Origin: Candidatus Saganbacteria bacterium
Lineage (GTDB): Bacteria; Margulisbacteria; WOR-1; XYC2-FULL-46-14; WPAF01
DNA: 57,708 bases
Direction: 5' to 3'
Assembly (NCBI GenBank): GCA_009772965.1
Contig: WPAF01000005.1
Coordinates: forward strand, 1 to 57,708
The position numbers were made by a program, and so were the translations under genes. Under the pieces are notes generated by a model that did not search any database, was not told the origin of the DNA, and saw only the letters and a program-made list of their open reading frames with translations. Positions within the stretch are counted from its first letter, which is position 1. Each line of letters starts with the position of its first letter. This document shows, piece by piece, positions 34,131 to 43,661 of this stretch.

Positions 34131-35003
34131 TCAATAAATAACTTTATTTAGAGGATATTCCACAATGCCCGTGGCGCCGGCGCGTTTTAGCTTGGGTAAA
34201 ATGTCCCTTACCAGCTTTTCGGAAATTATAGTATCAACATCAACATACCTGTCATCTGAAAGTTCTGAAATGGTTGGGGTTTGGAGGGCGGGAAGGAGAG
34301 AAAGCAATTCTTTCAACCTGGATCTTTGGACGTTCATTTTAAGGCCAACCTTTTCTTCCGCATTTAAGGCTCCCTGGAGCAGCATAATAATGTTTTCAAT
34401 TTTTTGCTTTTTTGCCGGATCGGCAAGGGCTTCACGGTTGGATATTACAACTGTATTTGATTCAAGTATAGTATCCAATATTTTTAATTTGTTGGCTTTA
34501 AGAGATGATCCGGTTTCGGTAAGTTCCACAATGGCATCGGCCAATTCCGGGGGTTTTGCTTCGGTGGCGCCCCATGAATATTCAACTTCAGCTTTGATTT
34601 TATTTTTTTTCAAAAAGTCCTTAACCACATTGACCAATTCTGTTGCTATCCGTTTTCCCTTTAGGTCTTTTATTTTTTTGATCTTTGAGTTTTCCGGCAC
34701 AGCCAAGACCCATTTTACCTTGCGCAAACCCCTCTTGGCATAAACAAGATCGGCAACTCTTACTACCTTTTTGCCTGATTCAAGCACCCAGTCAATCCCG
34801 CAGATGCCCATGTCCAAGACTTGGCTTTCAACATATCTTGGCATTTCCTGGGAGCGTATAAGCATGCAGGAAATATCCGTGTCATCAATTTCCGGATAAT
34901 ATGAGCGCTCGGAGACTATTATATTGAATCCCGCTTTTTTAAGGAGATGAATAGTAGAATCCTGGAGACTTCCCTTTGGTATTCCGATTTTTAGTTTATT
35001 CAT
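34131..35003 (-). CDS. hisG: ATP phosphoribosyltransferase, long form
   Basis: 290 residues, the long (HisG_L) form with a C-terminal regulatory domain, so no HisZ partner is needed. IGIPKGSLQDST opens the catalytic domain; DMGICGIDWVLE and VELTETGSSLKANKL (PRPP-binding region) follow; the last about 75 residues are the ACT-like histidine-feedback domain. It starts histidine synthesis. No other his gene is in the window. Predicted leaderless. Confidence 0.92.
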   Translation of the reverse strand: MNKLKIGIPKGSLQDSTIHLLKKAGFNIIVSERSYYPEIDDTDISCMLIRSQEMPRYVESQVLDMGICGIDWVLESGKKVVRVADLVYAKRGLRKVKWVLAVPENSKIKKIKDLKGKRIATELVNVVKDFLKKNKIKAEVEYSWGATEAKPPELADAIVELTETGSSLKANKLKILDTILESNTVVISNREALADPAKKQKIENIIMLLQGALNAEEKVGLKMNVQRSRLKELLSLLPALQTPTISELSDDRYVDVDTIISEKLVRDILPKLKRAGATGIVEYPLNKVIY

Positions 35004-35009
35004 AGTCTA

Positions 35010-35038
35010 ATTTTAGCATTTTTTCGGTTTTAAGGCAA
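35010..35038 (-). promoter_or_regulatory. leaderless promoter of hisG
   Basis: Minus strand: TTGCCT (35033-35038), 17 nt, TAAAAT (35010-35015), 6 nt, ATG. The -35 overlaps the last codons of ileS. Confidence 0.65.
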
Positions 35039-37714
35039 ATTAGAAATAACTTCGGCACAGCGAGCGCAAATGGGCGATTTATCAGTCCAAATCCAGCATC
35101 TTTCGCATTTTTGGCCGTCCGCATGAGAAATAATTATGCTATTTTCCCCTTCTGTCAACTCAACCCTTGAAACTATCAAAATCATAGAAAGGATTGGTTC
35201 AATTGATTTTAACGCGTTAAACCTATCCCCAGTTGCCTTTATAAGTACTTTCGCGTCAAGCGAAGCCGCGATTTCTTTTTTATTCCTTGATTCTTCAAGC
35301 GCTTTTAAGATTTCCTTCCTGGCTTCCAAAATGATTTCCCATTTTGCTTCAAGTTTTTCATCTGAATGCTCAGCTTTTGGCATATCTTTAAAAAATATGC
35401 TCCCGTCTTTTTTGTAATATCTTTGGATATCTTCGGCAGTATAAGACAGGATAGGGGAGATCAAGATAATTAAACCTTTTAGGATTTCATCCATCGCGGT
35501 TTGGGCGGATCTTCTTTCGATAGAATTTTTTCCTCCGCAATACAAGCGGTCTTTATTGGCATCTAAATAAAGCGAGCTTAATTCATTGATGCAGAAAGAA
35601 TAAATTGAATGGTAAACAATATGGAAGTCAAAATTATCGTATGCCTTAAGGACTTTATCTATCAGCTTATTGAATTTTAACAGGATATATTTATCAAATT
35701 CCAGCAAATCGCTATGTTTTAAGGGCTTTTCAAAATCATAAAGATTGCTTAAGAGAAAGCGGCAGGTATTTCTTATCTTAAGGTAAGCGTCCTGTGCCTG
35801 TTTTAGTATTGAATCTGACGCGGCCATGTCAGCCCTAAAATCGGTAGAGGCCACCCATAACCGCAAGACATCTGCTCCGTATTTTTTTACCACTTCCTGC
35901 GGGTCGATTACATTTCCCAAAGATTTGCTCATCTTTTTGCCGTGGTCGTCAATTGTAAATCCGTGCGTCAATACCGCGTTAAATGGAGGCCTTTCCTTAA
36001 AACACATTGAGGTTAAAAGGGATGTTTGGAACCAGCCTCGGTGCTGGTCAGAACCCTCCAGATATAAGTCAGCCGGCCAGCTTAGGGATGGATTTGTTTC
36101 AAGCACTGCGGCATGAGAAGATCCGGATTCAAACCAAACATCCAGGATATCGGTTTCTTTTTTAAAATCATTTTCGCCGCAATCAGGGCATTTTGTCCCT
36201 GCCGGCAAAATATCTTTAGGGTCTTTTATAAACCAGGCGTCGCTGCCTTCTTTTAGAAATAATTCCTGAACTGATTTATTGAATATCCCTTTTATTTGCG
36301 GCTTGCCGCATTTTTTGCAGTAAAAAGCGGGAATAGGAGCTCCCCACATCCTTTGCCGTGAGATGCACCAGTCGGGGCGCGATTCAACCATGCCCCTGAT
36401 CCTATTTTCCCCCCAGGACGGGAACCATTTTGTTTTGCCAATGGCGTCCAGCGACTTTTTTCTTAAATCATTGTGGTCGATTGAAACAAACCACTGCTCG
36501 GTTGCCCTAAAAATAACAGGTTTTTTGCATCTCCAGCAATGGGGGTAAGAGTGTTTAATAAATTCTAAGTGGAGGAGAGTGCCGTCAAGTTTCATTTTTT
36601 CAGTAATTAACTTATTGGCTTCGTCATATTTTTTTCCGGCAAATTCTCCGGCTGAGGAATCAAAATATCCTTTAGAGTCTACCGGCATGATAACAGGCAA
36701 TTTGTATTTCAATCCTACTAAAAAGTCCTCAGCCCCATGGCCGGGGGCGATGTGGACGCATCCTGTTCCCTGCTCAAGCGTGACAAGTTTATCAAGCACA
36801 ACTATTGATTCTCGATTAATAAATGGATGCCGGCATTTTATTCCTTCAAGCGATGCCCCCTTTTTTTTATCAATAATTTTATAATCGGTTATATTCAACC
36901 TTTTAACAAAATCTTCTACCAAACCTTCGGCAATGACATAAGTCCCATCTTTTACCTTTAAAAACACATATTCATATTCAGGATGTATTGCAATTGCCAC
37001 ATTGGCCGGAAGTGTCCATGGGGTAGTGGTCCAGATTACAAAAGACCTCATTTCAGGGAGAGGGGTGAGGACTTGAAATTTTACATAAATTGAAGGAGAT
37101 CTATCGTCTTCATATTCAAGTTCCGCTTCTGCCAGGGCCGTTTCGTCATTCGGGCACCAATGGATTGGCTTTAGCCCGCGGTATATATATCCGCGCTCGG
37201 CCAGCTCCCCAAAAACTTTGACAATTCCTGCCTCATATATTTTATTTAACGTAAGATAAGGATTATCCCAATCCCCAAAAATGCCTAATCTTTTAAACTC
37301 TTCGCGCTGGATGCTTACATATTTTAACGCGTACTCCTTGCACAATTTCCTAAACTCGATAGAACTTAAATCTTTGCGCTTATCTCCAAGCTCCTTTATA
37401 AGCTGTGTTTCTATCGGCAGGCCGTGGCAGTCCCAGCCGGGGACATAAGGAGCGCGGAACCCCGCTAGGTTTTTATATTTAACAATAATATCTTTTAATA
37501 TTTTATTTAACGCGTGTCCTAAGTGGATGTCGCCGTTGGGGTAGGGCGGCCCGTCGTGGAGGATATAATTGTTCTTGTTTGAATTTTTCTCAATAATTTT
37601 TTGGTAGATATTTTCGCCAAACCAAAACGATTCAATTTCTTCCTCGACTTTTTTAAGATTTGCGCGAATGGGGAAATCGGTTTTAGGAAGGTTTAAGGTC
37701 TGTTTATACTCCAT
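35030..37714 (-). CDS. ileS: isoleucyl-tRNA synthetase
   Basis: 894 residues, bacterial type. The class I signature PPYPNGDIHLGHA (HLGH around 66-69) and KKMSKSLGN (about 595-603) are present, as are the editing-domain TTTPWTLPANVAIA and the C-terminal zinc site CERCW...CARC. It charges tRNA-Ile. The start follows the lon stop with no gap, so it is the last gene of tig-clpP-lon-ileS. No frameshift or missing motif. Confidence 0.96.
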   Translation of the reverse strand: MEYKQTLNLPKTDFPIRANLKKVEEEIESFWFGENIYQKIIEKNSNKNNYILHDGPPYPNGDIHLGHALNKILKDIIVKYKNLAGFRAPYVPGWDCHGLPIETQLIKELGDKRKDLSSIEFRKLCKEYALKYVSIQREEFKRLGIFGDWDNPYLTLNKIYEAGIVKVFGELAERGYIYRGLKPIHWCPNDETALAEAELEYEDDRSPSIYVKFQVLTPLPEMRSFVIWTTTPWTLPANVAIAIHPEYEYVFLKVKDGTYVIAEGLVEDFVKRLNITDYKIIDKKKGASLEGIKCRHPFINRESIVVLDKLVTLEQGTGCVHIAPGHGAEDFLVGLKYKLPVIMPVDSKGYFDSSAGEFAGKKYDEANKLITEKMKLDGTLLHLEFIKHSYPHCWRCKKPVIFRATEQWFVSIDHNDLRKKSLDAIGKTKWFPSWGENRIRGMVESRPDWCISRQRMWGAPIPAFYCKKCGKPQIKGIFNKSVQELFLKEGSDAWFIKDPKDILPAGTKCPDCGENDFKKETDILDVWFESGSSHAAVLETNPSLSWPADLYLEGSDQHRGWFQTSLLTSMCFKERPPFNAVLTHGFTIDDHGKKMSKSLGNVIDPQEVVKKYGADVLRLWVASTDFRADMAASDSILKQAQDAYLKIRNTCRFLLSNLYDFEKPLKHSDLLEFDKYILLKFNKLIDKVLKAYDNFDFHIVYHSIYSFCINELSSLYLDANKDRLYCGGKNSIERRSAQTAMDEILKGLIILISPILSYTAEDIQRYYKKDGSIFFKDMPKAEHSDEKLEAKWEIILEARKEILKALEESRNKKEIAASLDAKVLIKATGDRFNALKSIEPILSMILIVSRVELTEGENSIIISHADGQKCERCWIWTDKSPICARCAEVISNLP

Positions 37715-40150
37715 TTAAGCGTATAACTGCCCTTCAACTGAGGGGGGGATTTTTTTAGCCTTTGCCATTGGGTTTTTTGTTAGCGCATTTTTTAATACTT
37801 CGTCCATTTCTTTAGCTAAAAAGAAAATCATGTCGGAAGGAAGGTCTTTTTTTATTTCATCCAAATCTTTTTTATTCTCATAGGGCAAAATGACATTTTT
37901 TATGCCGGCTCTCCTGGCCGCGAGCAGTTTTTCTTTTAGCCCGCCGATGGGGAGAACCTTTCCCCTAAGGGTTATTTCTCCGGTCATAGCAATATCTTTT
38001 CTGATGGGAATATTGCAAAAGGCGGAAGCAAGCGCCGTGGCAATGGTAATGCCTGCCGATGGGCCGTCTTTTGGCACGGCGCCTTCAGGGATATGGATAT
38101 GTACATCGAATTTGCGGTAAAAATCTTCATCCAGCCCCAAGCCCTGTGCTTTGGCGCGGACGTAGCTCATCGCCGCCTTAGCTGATTCCTGCATAACATC
38201 GCCCATTTGGCCGGTTAAAGTCAAATTTCCCCTGCCTTTCATGATTGTCACTTCAACCGGGGTGGTGTCTCCTCCAACCTCAGTCCAAACAAGGCCGGTT
38301 GCAACTCCCACCTGATCGGACTCCTCAGCCAGCCCATACCTGTATCTTGGCGCGCCGATATATTCTTCTAATAATTTTTTTGTCACTTTTATTTTTTCTT
38401 TTTTCTCTTTGGCTTTTATTATTTCAACCGCGGCTTTACGGAAGACTGACGCAATCATTCTTTCTAAATTCCTAACTCCCGCTTCGCGCGTGTATTCTCT
38501 AACTATGGCTAGAAGGGCTTCTTCTTCAAATTCAATTTGATCTTTTTTTAGCCCGTGTTTATCCAATTCTTTTTGGACAAGGTATCCTTTTGCTATTCCC
38601 ATTTTTTCTTCTTCGGTATATCCCGACATTTCAATTATTTCCATTCGATCCCTTAGGGCTCTTGGAACAGGATCCTGGGTATTGGCGGTAGTAATAAAAA
38701 ACACGTCGGAAAGGTCAAACGGCAGTTCTAGATAATGGTCTGAAAATTCTTTGTTTTGCTCCGGGTCAAGCACCTCAAGAAGCGCGGACGCGGGATCTCC
38801 CCTAAAATCCGCGCCCATTTTATCAATCTCATCAAGGAGAAAAACGGGATTGGAAACGCCTACCTTATTAATGCTTTGGATAATTTTACCGGGCAAAGCT
38901 CCCACATATGTCCTCCTGTGTCCTCGGATTTCCGCTTCGTCTCTTACTCCGCCCAGAGATATCCTGATAAACTTTCTTCCCATCGCGCGGGCAATGCTTG
39001 AGGCAATGGAGGTTTTGCCAACCCCCGGAGGGCCGGCCAGGCAAAGTATCGTGCTGCCCATTTTTCCTGTCAGCTGGAGCACGGCAAAGTATTCAAGTAT
39101 CCTTTCTTTAACCTTTTCAAGCCCGTAGTGGTCTGAATGTAAAATCTTTTCAACTTCGGCGATATCCAGCTTGCTCTTGGTTTTCTTTTTCCACGGGATT
39201 TCAATCAGCCAATCAAGATATGTTCTGATAACGGTAGCCTCGGCAACCATTGAGGGCATCTTTTTTAGCCGTTCAAGCTCTTTTTCGCATTTTTCTTTTA
39301 CTTCCGGCGGCATTTTTGCCTGTTCGATTTTTTTGGTGTATTCGTAAAGCTCCGGCTGAAGGTTATTCTCGTCTTCTTCGTCATCTTCTTCTCCCAATTC
39401 CTCGTGAATAGCCTTTAATTTTTCTTTAAGATAGTATTCTTTTTGCACTTTATCAATTTGTTTGCGAACCCTGCCTTGGAGCTTTTTTTCAACTTCAAGG
39501 ATTTCAACTTCTTTATCAAGTATTTCAGAAAGTTTTTTTAGCCGTTTTTCAAGCTGCACTGTTTCAAGTATTGCCTGTTTTTCATCCACCTTTAAAGTTA
39601 AATATGACGCGATAAGGTCTGCCAGCCTTCCCGGCTGGTCAATATTAATAATAGACATCAGGGTTTCCGGGGGAATTCTTTTATTTAATTTTACATAGGA
39701 TTCAAACTGTTTAATGATGTTCCTGACAAGCGCTTCGGCCTCAATCGTTAATCCTTCCGGCTCGGCTATTTTTGAAATTTGCGCCTTAAAAAACGGAGCG
39801 TCCTGGATAATCTTTTCGATTTTTGCCCTTGATATCCCTTCTACCAAAATTTTGGTTGTGCCGTCGGGCAGGGTGAGGAGCTGGACAATTTCTGAAAGCG
39901 TGCCGATTGCGGCAATATCCTTTATGCTTGGCTCTTCAATCTCTTCGCTTTTTTGGGTGACAAAGACAACCATTTTTTCTTTTTCCATGGTTTCTTCAAG
40001 CGCTTTAATCGACTTGGCGCGGCCGATAAAGAGGGGAACAATCATTTGGGGGAAAACAACCATGTTGCGGAGGGGAATTACCGGAAGCTCTTCCCTCCAC
40101 TCGGAAAGTTTTTCGGGCTTTGCTTTATCTGGTTTTTGTTCGGGAGCCAT
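37715..40150 (-). CDS. lon: ATP-dependent protease Lon
   Basis: 811 residues. N-terminal LON domain ([21 protein letters not shown], about 19-39), a helical middle region, the AAA+ module with GPPGVGKTS at about 370 and [10 protein letters not shown], and the protease domain with PKDGPSAG (catalytic Ser about 697) and the partner lysine in [10 protein letters not shown] (about 739). It degrades misfolded and regulatory proteins. The ATG overlaps the clpP stop by 1 base. Confidence 0.96.
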   Translation of the reverse strand: MAPEQKPDKAKPEKLSEWREELPVIPLRNMVVFPQMIVPLFIGRAKSIKALEETMEKEKMVVFVTQKSEEIEEPSIKDIAAIGTLSEIVQLLTLPDGTTKILVEGISRAKIEKIIQDAPFFKAQISKIAEPEGLTIEAEALVRNIIKQFESYVKLNKRIPPETLMSIINIDQPGRLADLIASYLTLKVDEKQAILETVQLEKRLKKLSEILDKEVEILEVEKKLQGRVRKQIDKVQKEYYLKEKLKAIHEELGEEDDEEDENNLQPELYEYTKKIEQAKMPPEVKEKCEKELERLKKMPSMVAEATVIRTYLDWLIEIPWKKKTKSKLDIAEVEKILHSDHYGLEKVKERILEYFAVLQLTGKMGSTILCLAGPPGVGKTSIASSIARAMGRKFIRISLGGVRDEAEIRGHRRTYVGALPGKIIQSINKVGVSNPVFLLDEIDKMGADFRGDPASALLEVLDPEQNKEFSDHYLELPFDLSDVFFITTANTQDPVPRALRDRMEIIEMSGYTEEEKMGIAKGYLVQKELDKHGLKKDQIEFEEEALLAIVREYTREAGVRNLERMIASVFRKAAVEIIKAKEKKEKIKVTKKLLEEYIGAPRYRYGLAEESDQVGVATGLVWTEVGGDTTPVEVTIMKGRGNLTLTGQMGDVMQESAKAAMSYVRAKAQGLGLDEDFYRKFDVHIHIPEGAVPKDGPSAGITIATALASAFCNIPIRKDIAMTGEITLRGKVLPIGGLKEKLLAARRAGIKNVILPYENKKDLDEIKKDLPSDMIFFLAKEMDEVLKNALTKNPMAKAKKIPPSVEGQLYA

Positions 40151-40773
40151 TATTTAGGTTTCTTTTCTTCCTTGCCCTTTCGCTGGACAATAACTTCATC
40201 TATCAATCCATATGTGACCGCTTCTGCCGCGGACATATAAAAGTCGCGGTCGGTGTCTTTTTCGATTTTTGAAAGTGTTTGGCTGGTATGCTTGGATAAA
40301 ATATCATTGATCAGTTTTTTAATCCTAAGGATTTCATGGGTTTGAATTTCAATGTCAGTTGCCTGTCCCTGTGCTCCGCCCAGCGGCTGGTGGATCATGA
40401 TCCTGGCGTTTGGAAGGGCAAAACGCTTTCCTTTGTTTCCTGCGGCCAATAAAACCGCCGCCATGCTGGCGGCCTGCCCGATGCAGATTGTGGTGACGGG
40501 GCTTTTAATATATTGCAGAGTGTCATAAATAGCCAGGCCTGCGGTAACAACTCCGCCTGGAGAATTAATGTACATATTGATGTCTTTTGTGCCGTCTTCC
40601 GATTCAAGAAACAAAAGCTGGGCAATGATCAGGTTTGATATTTCATCATCGATAGGGGTTCCGATAAAAATAATCCTTTCCTTAAGCAGTCGGGAAAAAA
40701 TATCGTATGACCTTTCTCCTCTTGTTGATTGTTCGACAACCATGGGGATCAATTGGGATTTTACCTTTTGCAT
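40150..40773 (-). CDS. clpP: ATP-dependent Clp protease proteolytic subunit
   Basis: 207 residues. The catalytic Ser is in GQAASMAAV (about 102), His in [10 protein letters not shown] (about 127) and Asp in DTDRDFYMS (about 178); YINSPGGVV is the substrate-strand motif. SD GGAGTGG before the ATG. It follows tig by 16 nt; the usual clpX between clpP and lon is missing here. Confidence 0.95.
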   Translation of the reverse strand: MQKVKSQLIPMVVEQSTRGERSYDIFSRLLKERIIFIGTPIDDEISNLIIAQLLFLESEDGTKDINMYINSPGGVVTAGLAIYDTLQYIKSPVTTICIGQAASMAAVLLAAGNKGKRFALPNARIMIHQPLGGAQGQATDIEIQTHEILRIKKLINDILSKHTSQTLSKIEKDTDRDFYMSAAEAVTYGLIDEVIVQRKGKEEKKPK

Positions 40774-40789
40774 GTTACCACTCCTTTAT

Positions 40790-42076
40790 TTATGAAATTT
40801 GGGCGTTTTCTACCAAGAAATCAAGAGCTTTTTTCCTCAAAAGATAATCTTTGATGTAATGCATCCCGCCTTCGCCCATTTGCGACTTGTACTCATTAAA
40901 ATCTTTTTCAAGCCCCTGGGCCATCAAGCGGATTTCCTGGTCAATATCATCGGGAGTAACGGAAATGTTTTCAAGTTCTGAAATCTTTTTCAGGACGATT
41001 TTCCCTTTTGTTCTCGCTTCTGCCGGAAATTTAAGCTCTTTTCTTAATTCTTCTTCGGATTTTTTGATGCTGTTTAAATAGCCATCCAATGTAAGATTGT
41101 TCTGAGCCAGGGAAGATTTTAACTCATCAAGCATAATGTCTGTTTCGTATTTTACCATTGCTTTTGGAATTTCTACTTCAATATTTTTTGATGCCTCATC
41201 AATCAGTTTGTTTTTTAGGTCGGCGGTGGATTCTTCTTTCTTTTCAATTTCGAGCGATTTTTTTACTTCTTCTTTAAGCTCGGCGAGGGTGCCGTATTTG
41301 CTCACCGCTTTGGCAAATTCATCATCAAGCGGCAAAAGCTCTTTGGCGGATATTTTTTCAAGCTTTACTTTAAAAGAAACTTCTTTGCCTGCAATTTCGG
41401 TAATTAAAATATTGGCAGGGAAGGGAACTTTAAAATCTTTTTGTTCGCCGGTTCCCATTCCGACAACCTGCGAGTCAAAATCAGCATGTATATATCCTGA
41501 TCCTATTTCATAATATTGCATTTTTTTGGGCCAACGATTTATTTTTTGGCCGGTAGAATCAGCTTCAATTTCTATATCGATGAAATCTTTAACCTGGGCT
41601 TTACGATCAGCGACTTCAACAGTTTTAGAAAAACGGTTTTGGATGTTTCCCAAAAAGGCGATTAATTCATCTTCTGTGACTTCAGTAGGCTTTTTACTGA
41701 CTTTGATGCCTTTGTAGCTGACAAGCTTTATTTCAGGATATACTTCAATTTTTAATCTAAATGAAAACGGATTCCCTTCTTTTATATTTATGATTTCAAT
41801 TGAAGGATAATCAACGGGATTAATCTTGGTTTCTTTCAGGATTTCAGGATAAAGGTCTCCAATCAGGTTTTGCGCGGCTCTTTCTTCTATTACATCGTGG
41901 TTTAGGACTTTTTCAACCATTGATTTGGGGGCTTTGCCGGGTCTAAAGCCGGGCAGGTTGATTTCTTTGCTTGCTTGATTTACGGCTTTTTTGCATTCCT
42001 GCTCAAAACTGCTGTAATCAACTTCTATTTCTATTACAGCAAGATTGCCCTGCTGTTCGTTTTTGATTATTTTCAT
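40790..42076 (-). CDS. tig: trigger factor
   Basis: 428 residues from the ATG at 42076, the start that gives the family opening (MKIIKNEQQGNLAVIEIEV). A longer frame from 42253 would read through two tRNA genes and is rejected. The ribosome-binding signature GFRPGKAP is at about 43-50, then a PPIase-like domain (about 150-240) and the helical C-terminal chaperone domain. It folds nascent chains at the exit tunnel. A TATAAT lies 7 nt before the ATG and no SD is seen, so it is predicted leaderless. Heads tig-clpP-lon-ileS. Confidence 0.93.
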   Translation of the reverse strand: MKIIKNEQQGNLAVIEIEVDYSSFEQECKKAVNQASKEINLPGFRPGKAPKSMVEKVLNHDVIEERAAQNLIGDLYPEILKETKINPVDYPSIEIINIKEGNPFSFRLKIEVYPEIKLVSYKGIKVSKKPTEVTEDELIAFLGNIQNRFSKTVEVADRKAQVKDFIDIEIEADSTGQKINRWPKKMQYYEIGSGYIHADFDSQVVGMGTGEQKDFKVPFPANILITEIAGKEVSFKVKLEKISAKELLPLDDEFAKAVSKYGTLAELKEEVKKSLEIEKKEESTADLKNKLIDEASKNIEVEIPKAMVKYETDIMLDELKSSLAQNNLTLDGYLNSIKKSEEELRKELKFPAEARTKGKIVLKKISELENISVTPDDIDQEIRLMAQGLEKDFNEYKSQMGEGGMHYIKDYLLRKKALDFLVENAQIS

Positions 42077-42083
42077 AATAAAT

Positions 42084-42092
42084 ATTATACCA
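42084..42092 (-). promoter_or_regulatory. extended -10 promoter of tig (leaderless)
   Basis: Minus strand TGG-TATAAT, a perfect -10 with TGn extension, 7 nt before the ATG, in the short gap between tig and tRNA-Leu. Confidence 0.6.
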
Positions 42093-42108
42093 CAAATACA
42101 AAGGGAAA

Positions 42109-42190
42109 TGGGCGAGAGAGGAGTTGAACCTCCAAGCCTTTCGGCACATGGTCCTAAGCCATGCGTGTCTGCCAATTCCACCACTCGCCC
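42109..42190 (-). tRNA. tRNA-Leu (TAG)
   Basis: Acceptor GGGCGAG/CTCGCCC, anticodon loop CT-TAG-GA, long variable arm (TGCCGAAAGGC), T loop TTCAACT. CCA is not encoded. Confidence 0.93.
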
Positions 42191-42194
42191 AAAT

Positions 42195-42268
42195 TGCGCC
42201 AGGCAGGGATCGAACCCGCGGCCTATTGCTTCGAAGGCAATCGCTCTATCCAACTGAGCTACTGGCGC
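42195..42268 (-). tRNA. tRNA-Arg (TCG)
   Basis: Acceptor GCGCCAG/CTGGCGC, anticodon loop CT-TCG-AA, T arm GCGGGTTCGATCCCTGC. CCA not encoded. Confidence 0.93.
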
Positions 42269-42278
42269 GGGATTTTTT

Positions 42279-42351
42279 TGCGCCGCGAAGGAATCGAACC
42301 TTCAACCTTGACATTAAGAGTGTCCTGCTCTGCCAATTGAGCTAGCGGCGC
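42279..42351 (-). tRNA. tRNA-Lys (CTT)
   Basis: Acceptor GCGCCGC/GCGGCGC, anticodon loop CT-CTT-AA, T arm GAAGGTTCGATTCCTTC. Confidence 0.93.
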
Positions 42352-42359
42352 GAAAAAAA

Positions 42360-42432
42360 AGCGGGAGACGAGGCTCGAACTCGCGACCCTCACCTTGGCA
42401 AGGTGATGCTCTACCAACTGAGCTACTCCCGC
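42360..42432 (-). tRNA. tRNA-Gly (GCC)
   Basis: Acceptor GCGGGAG/CTCCCGC, anticodon loop TT-GCC-AA. Its acceptor and D arm are identical to those of the second tRNA-Gly (42533-42605), suggesting an old duplication. Confidence 0.93.
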
Positions 42433-42449
42433 AAACACTACTATGTATA

Positions 42450-42523
42450 TCGGGGTGACTGGATTTGAACCAGCGACCTCGTGGTCCCAAACCACGCGCT
42501 CTACCAAGCTAAGCTACACCCCG
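42450..42523 (-). tRNA. tRNA-Pro (TGG)
   Basis: Acceptor CGGGGTG/CACCCCG, anticodon loop TT-TGG-GA, T arm GCTGGTTCAAATCCAGT. Confidence 0.93.
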
Positions 42524-42532
42524 GAATTAAAA

Positions 42533-42605
42533 AGCGGGAGACGGGACTCGAACCCGCGACCTCCAGCTTGGAAGGCTAGAGCTCTACCAACTGAGCTACT
42601 CCCGC
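42533..42605 (-). tRNA. tRNA-Gly (TCC)
   Basis: Acceptor GCGGGAG/CTCCCGC, anticodon loop CT-TCC-AA, T arm GCGGGTTCGAGTCCCGT. First gene of the six-tRNA minus-strand cluster. Confidence 0.93.
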
Positions 42606-42625
42606 ACTCTATGTTTTCCTTGATA

Positions 42626-42654
42626 ATATTACTATAATATAAATTTGAAAGCAA
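42626..42654 (-). promoter_or_regulatory. possible promoter of the six-tRNA cluster
   Basis: Minus strand: TTGCTT (42649-42654), 17 nt, TAATAT (42626-42631), about 20 nt before the first tRNA-Gly. It overlaps the divergent tRNA-His promoter. Confidence 0.4.
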
Positions 42655-42673
42655 GGAAGGGCGATGTTATACT
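42645..42673 (+). promoter_or_regulatory. promoter of tRNA-His and tRNA-Arg
   Basis: TTGAAA (42645-42650), 17 nt, TATACT (42668-42673). The start of transcription is expected a few bases before the mature tRNA-His 5' end. Confidence 0.65.
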
Positions 42674-42685
42674 TATTAAGATTTT

Positions 42686-42761
42686 GGTGGGCGTAGCTCA
42701 ACCTGGTTAGAGCTCCAGATTGTGGATCTGGAGGTTGTGGGTTCAAATCCCATCGTCCACC
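42686..42761 (+). tRNA. tRNA-His (GTG)
   Basis: The anticodon loop is TT-GTG-GA. A G at 42686 is the His-specific G-1 and pairs with C73 (42761); the acceptor is GTGGGCG/CGTCCAC. The following CCA may be encoded (42762-42764). Confidence 0.93.
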
Positions 42762-42771
42762 CCAAAATAAT

Positions 42772-42844
42772 GGGCCCGTAGCTCAGTGGATAGAGCAACG
42801 GATTTCTAATCCGTTGGCCGGAGGTTCGAATCCTCTCGGGCCCG
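42772..42844 (+). tRNA. tRNA-Arg (TCT)
   Basis: Acceptor GGGCCCG/CGGGCCC, anticodon loop TT-TCT-AA, T arm GGAGGTTCGAATCCTCT, discriminator G. It directly precedes the restriction-modification genes. Confidence 0.93.
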
Positions 42845-42873
42845 AGTTTAAAAGATTTTTGTTTCATATCTAA

Positions 42874-42901
42874 TTGCGCTATAATAGAACTGTTTTAAAA
42901 T
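42874..42901 (+). promoter_or_regulatory. promoter region of the restriction-modification operon
   Basis: Two overlapping options: TTGCGC (42874-42879), 16 nt, TAAAAT (42896-42901), 7 nt before ATG (leaderless); or a perfect TATAAT at 42880-42885 with a weak -35, giving a leader of about 17 nt. No SD is obvious before the ATG. Confidence 0.5.
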
Positions 42902-42908
42902 TGATACT

Positions 42909-43661
42909 ATGCTAGATATAACAAAATTTTTAAATAAGATTATTTGTGGTGATGCAATTGACATAATGAAAAAAATGCCGGACAGTTCGGTTGATTTGAT
43001 TGTGACTTCACCGCCTTATAATCTTAAAAATTCTACTGGCAATGGTATGAAAGATGGCCGTGGTGGCAAATGGGCAAATGCTGCTTTACAAAAAGGATAT
43101 TCGCATTATAACGATAATATGCCGCACAATGAATATGTGAAGTGGCAAAGAAATTGTTTAACTGAAATGATACGACTAATTCCTGAGGATGGGGCAATTT
43201 TTTATAATCACAAGTGGCGTGTGCAGGGGGGTCTACTGCAAGATCGTCAAGATATTGTTAGCGGTTTTCCGGTTCGCCAAATTATTATTTGGAAACGCGC
43301 CGGTGGCTTAAATTTTAATGCAGGGTATTTTTTGCCGACTTATGAAGTGATTTATCTTATTGCCAAACCAAAATTTATACTTAAAGAAAAAACAAATGCT
43401 TACGGTGATATATGGGAAATTCCGCAGGAAATGAAAAACGAACATCCTGCGCCTTTCCCTGTTAAATTGATAAATCGGATAATTTATTCAACAAACGCCG
43501 AAATTATTTTAGACCCCTTTATGGGTTCTGGCACAACGGCGATATCAGCGATAAATTTCAATCGAGCTTATATTGGAATTGATGTTTCGCCGGACTATTG
43601 TGAATCAGCCAAAAAAAGAATAAAACAATATCAATCACAAGCTAAACTACTACAAATATGA
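42909..43661 (+). CDS. type II DNA cytosine-N4 methyltransferase (beta class)
   Basis: 250 residues. Catalytic motif IV TSPPYN (33-38) comes before SAM motif I DPFMGSGTT (about 202-210), the beta-class order; Ser-Pro-Pro-Tyr rather than Asp-Pro-Pro-Tyr favours N4-methylcytosine. The short central region (about 60-190) holds target recognition. It protects host DNA from the restriction enzyme encoded next; their genes overlap by ATGA (43658-43661). By analogy with MvaI/BcnI systems the site may be CCWGG or CCSGG, but this cannot be read from sequence. It sits directly downstream of tRNA-Arg, a common entry point for acquired genes. Confidence 0.85.
   Translation: MLDITKFLNKIICGDAIDIMKKMPDSSVDLIVTSPPYNLKNSTGNGMKDGRGGKWANAALQKGYSHYNDNMPHNEYVKWQRNCLTEMIRLIPEDGAIFYNHKWRVQGGLLQDRQDIVSGFPVRQIIIWKRAGGLNFNAGYFLPTYEVIYLIAKPKFILKEKTNAYGDIWEIPQEMKNEHPAPFPVKLINRIIYSTNAEIILDPFMGSGTTAISAINFNRAYIGIDVSPDYCESAKKRIKQYQSQAKLLQI

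Noticed and set aside
34165-34743. 192-codon open frame antisense to hisG
   Set aside because: Fully within hisG, Ser/Phe-rich shadow composition, no start signals.
42077-42253. N-terminal extension of trigger factor
   Set aside because: The extra 59 codons run through tRNA-Leu and part of tRNA-Arg and do not resemble the family; the ATG at 42076 fits.
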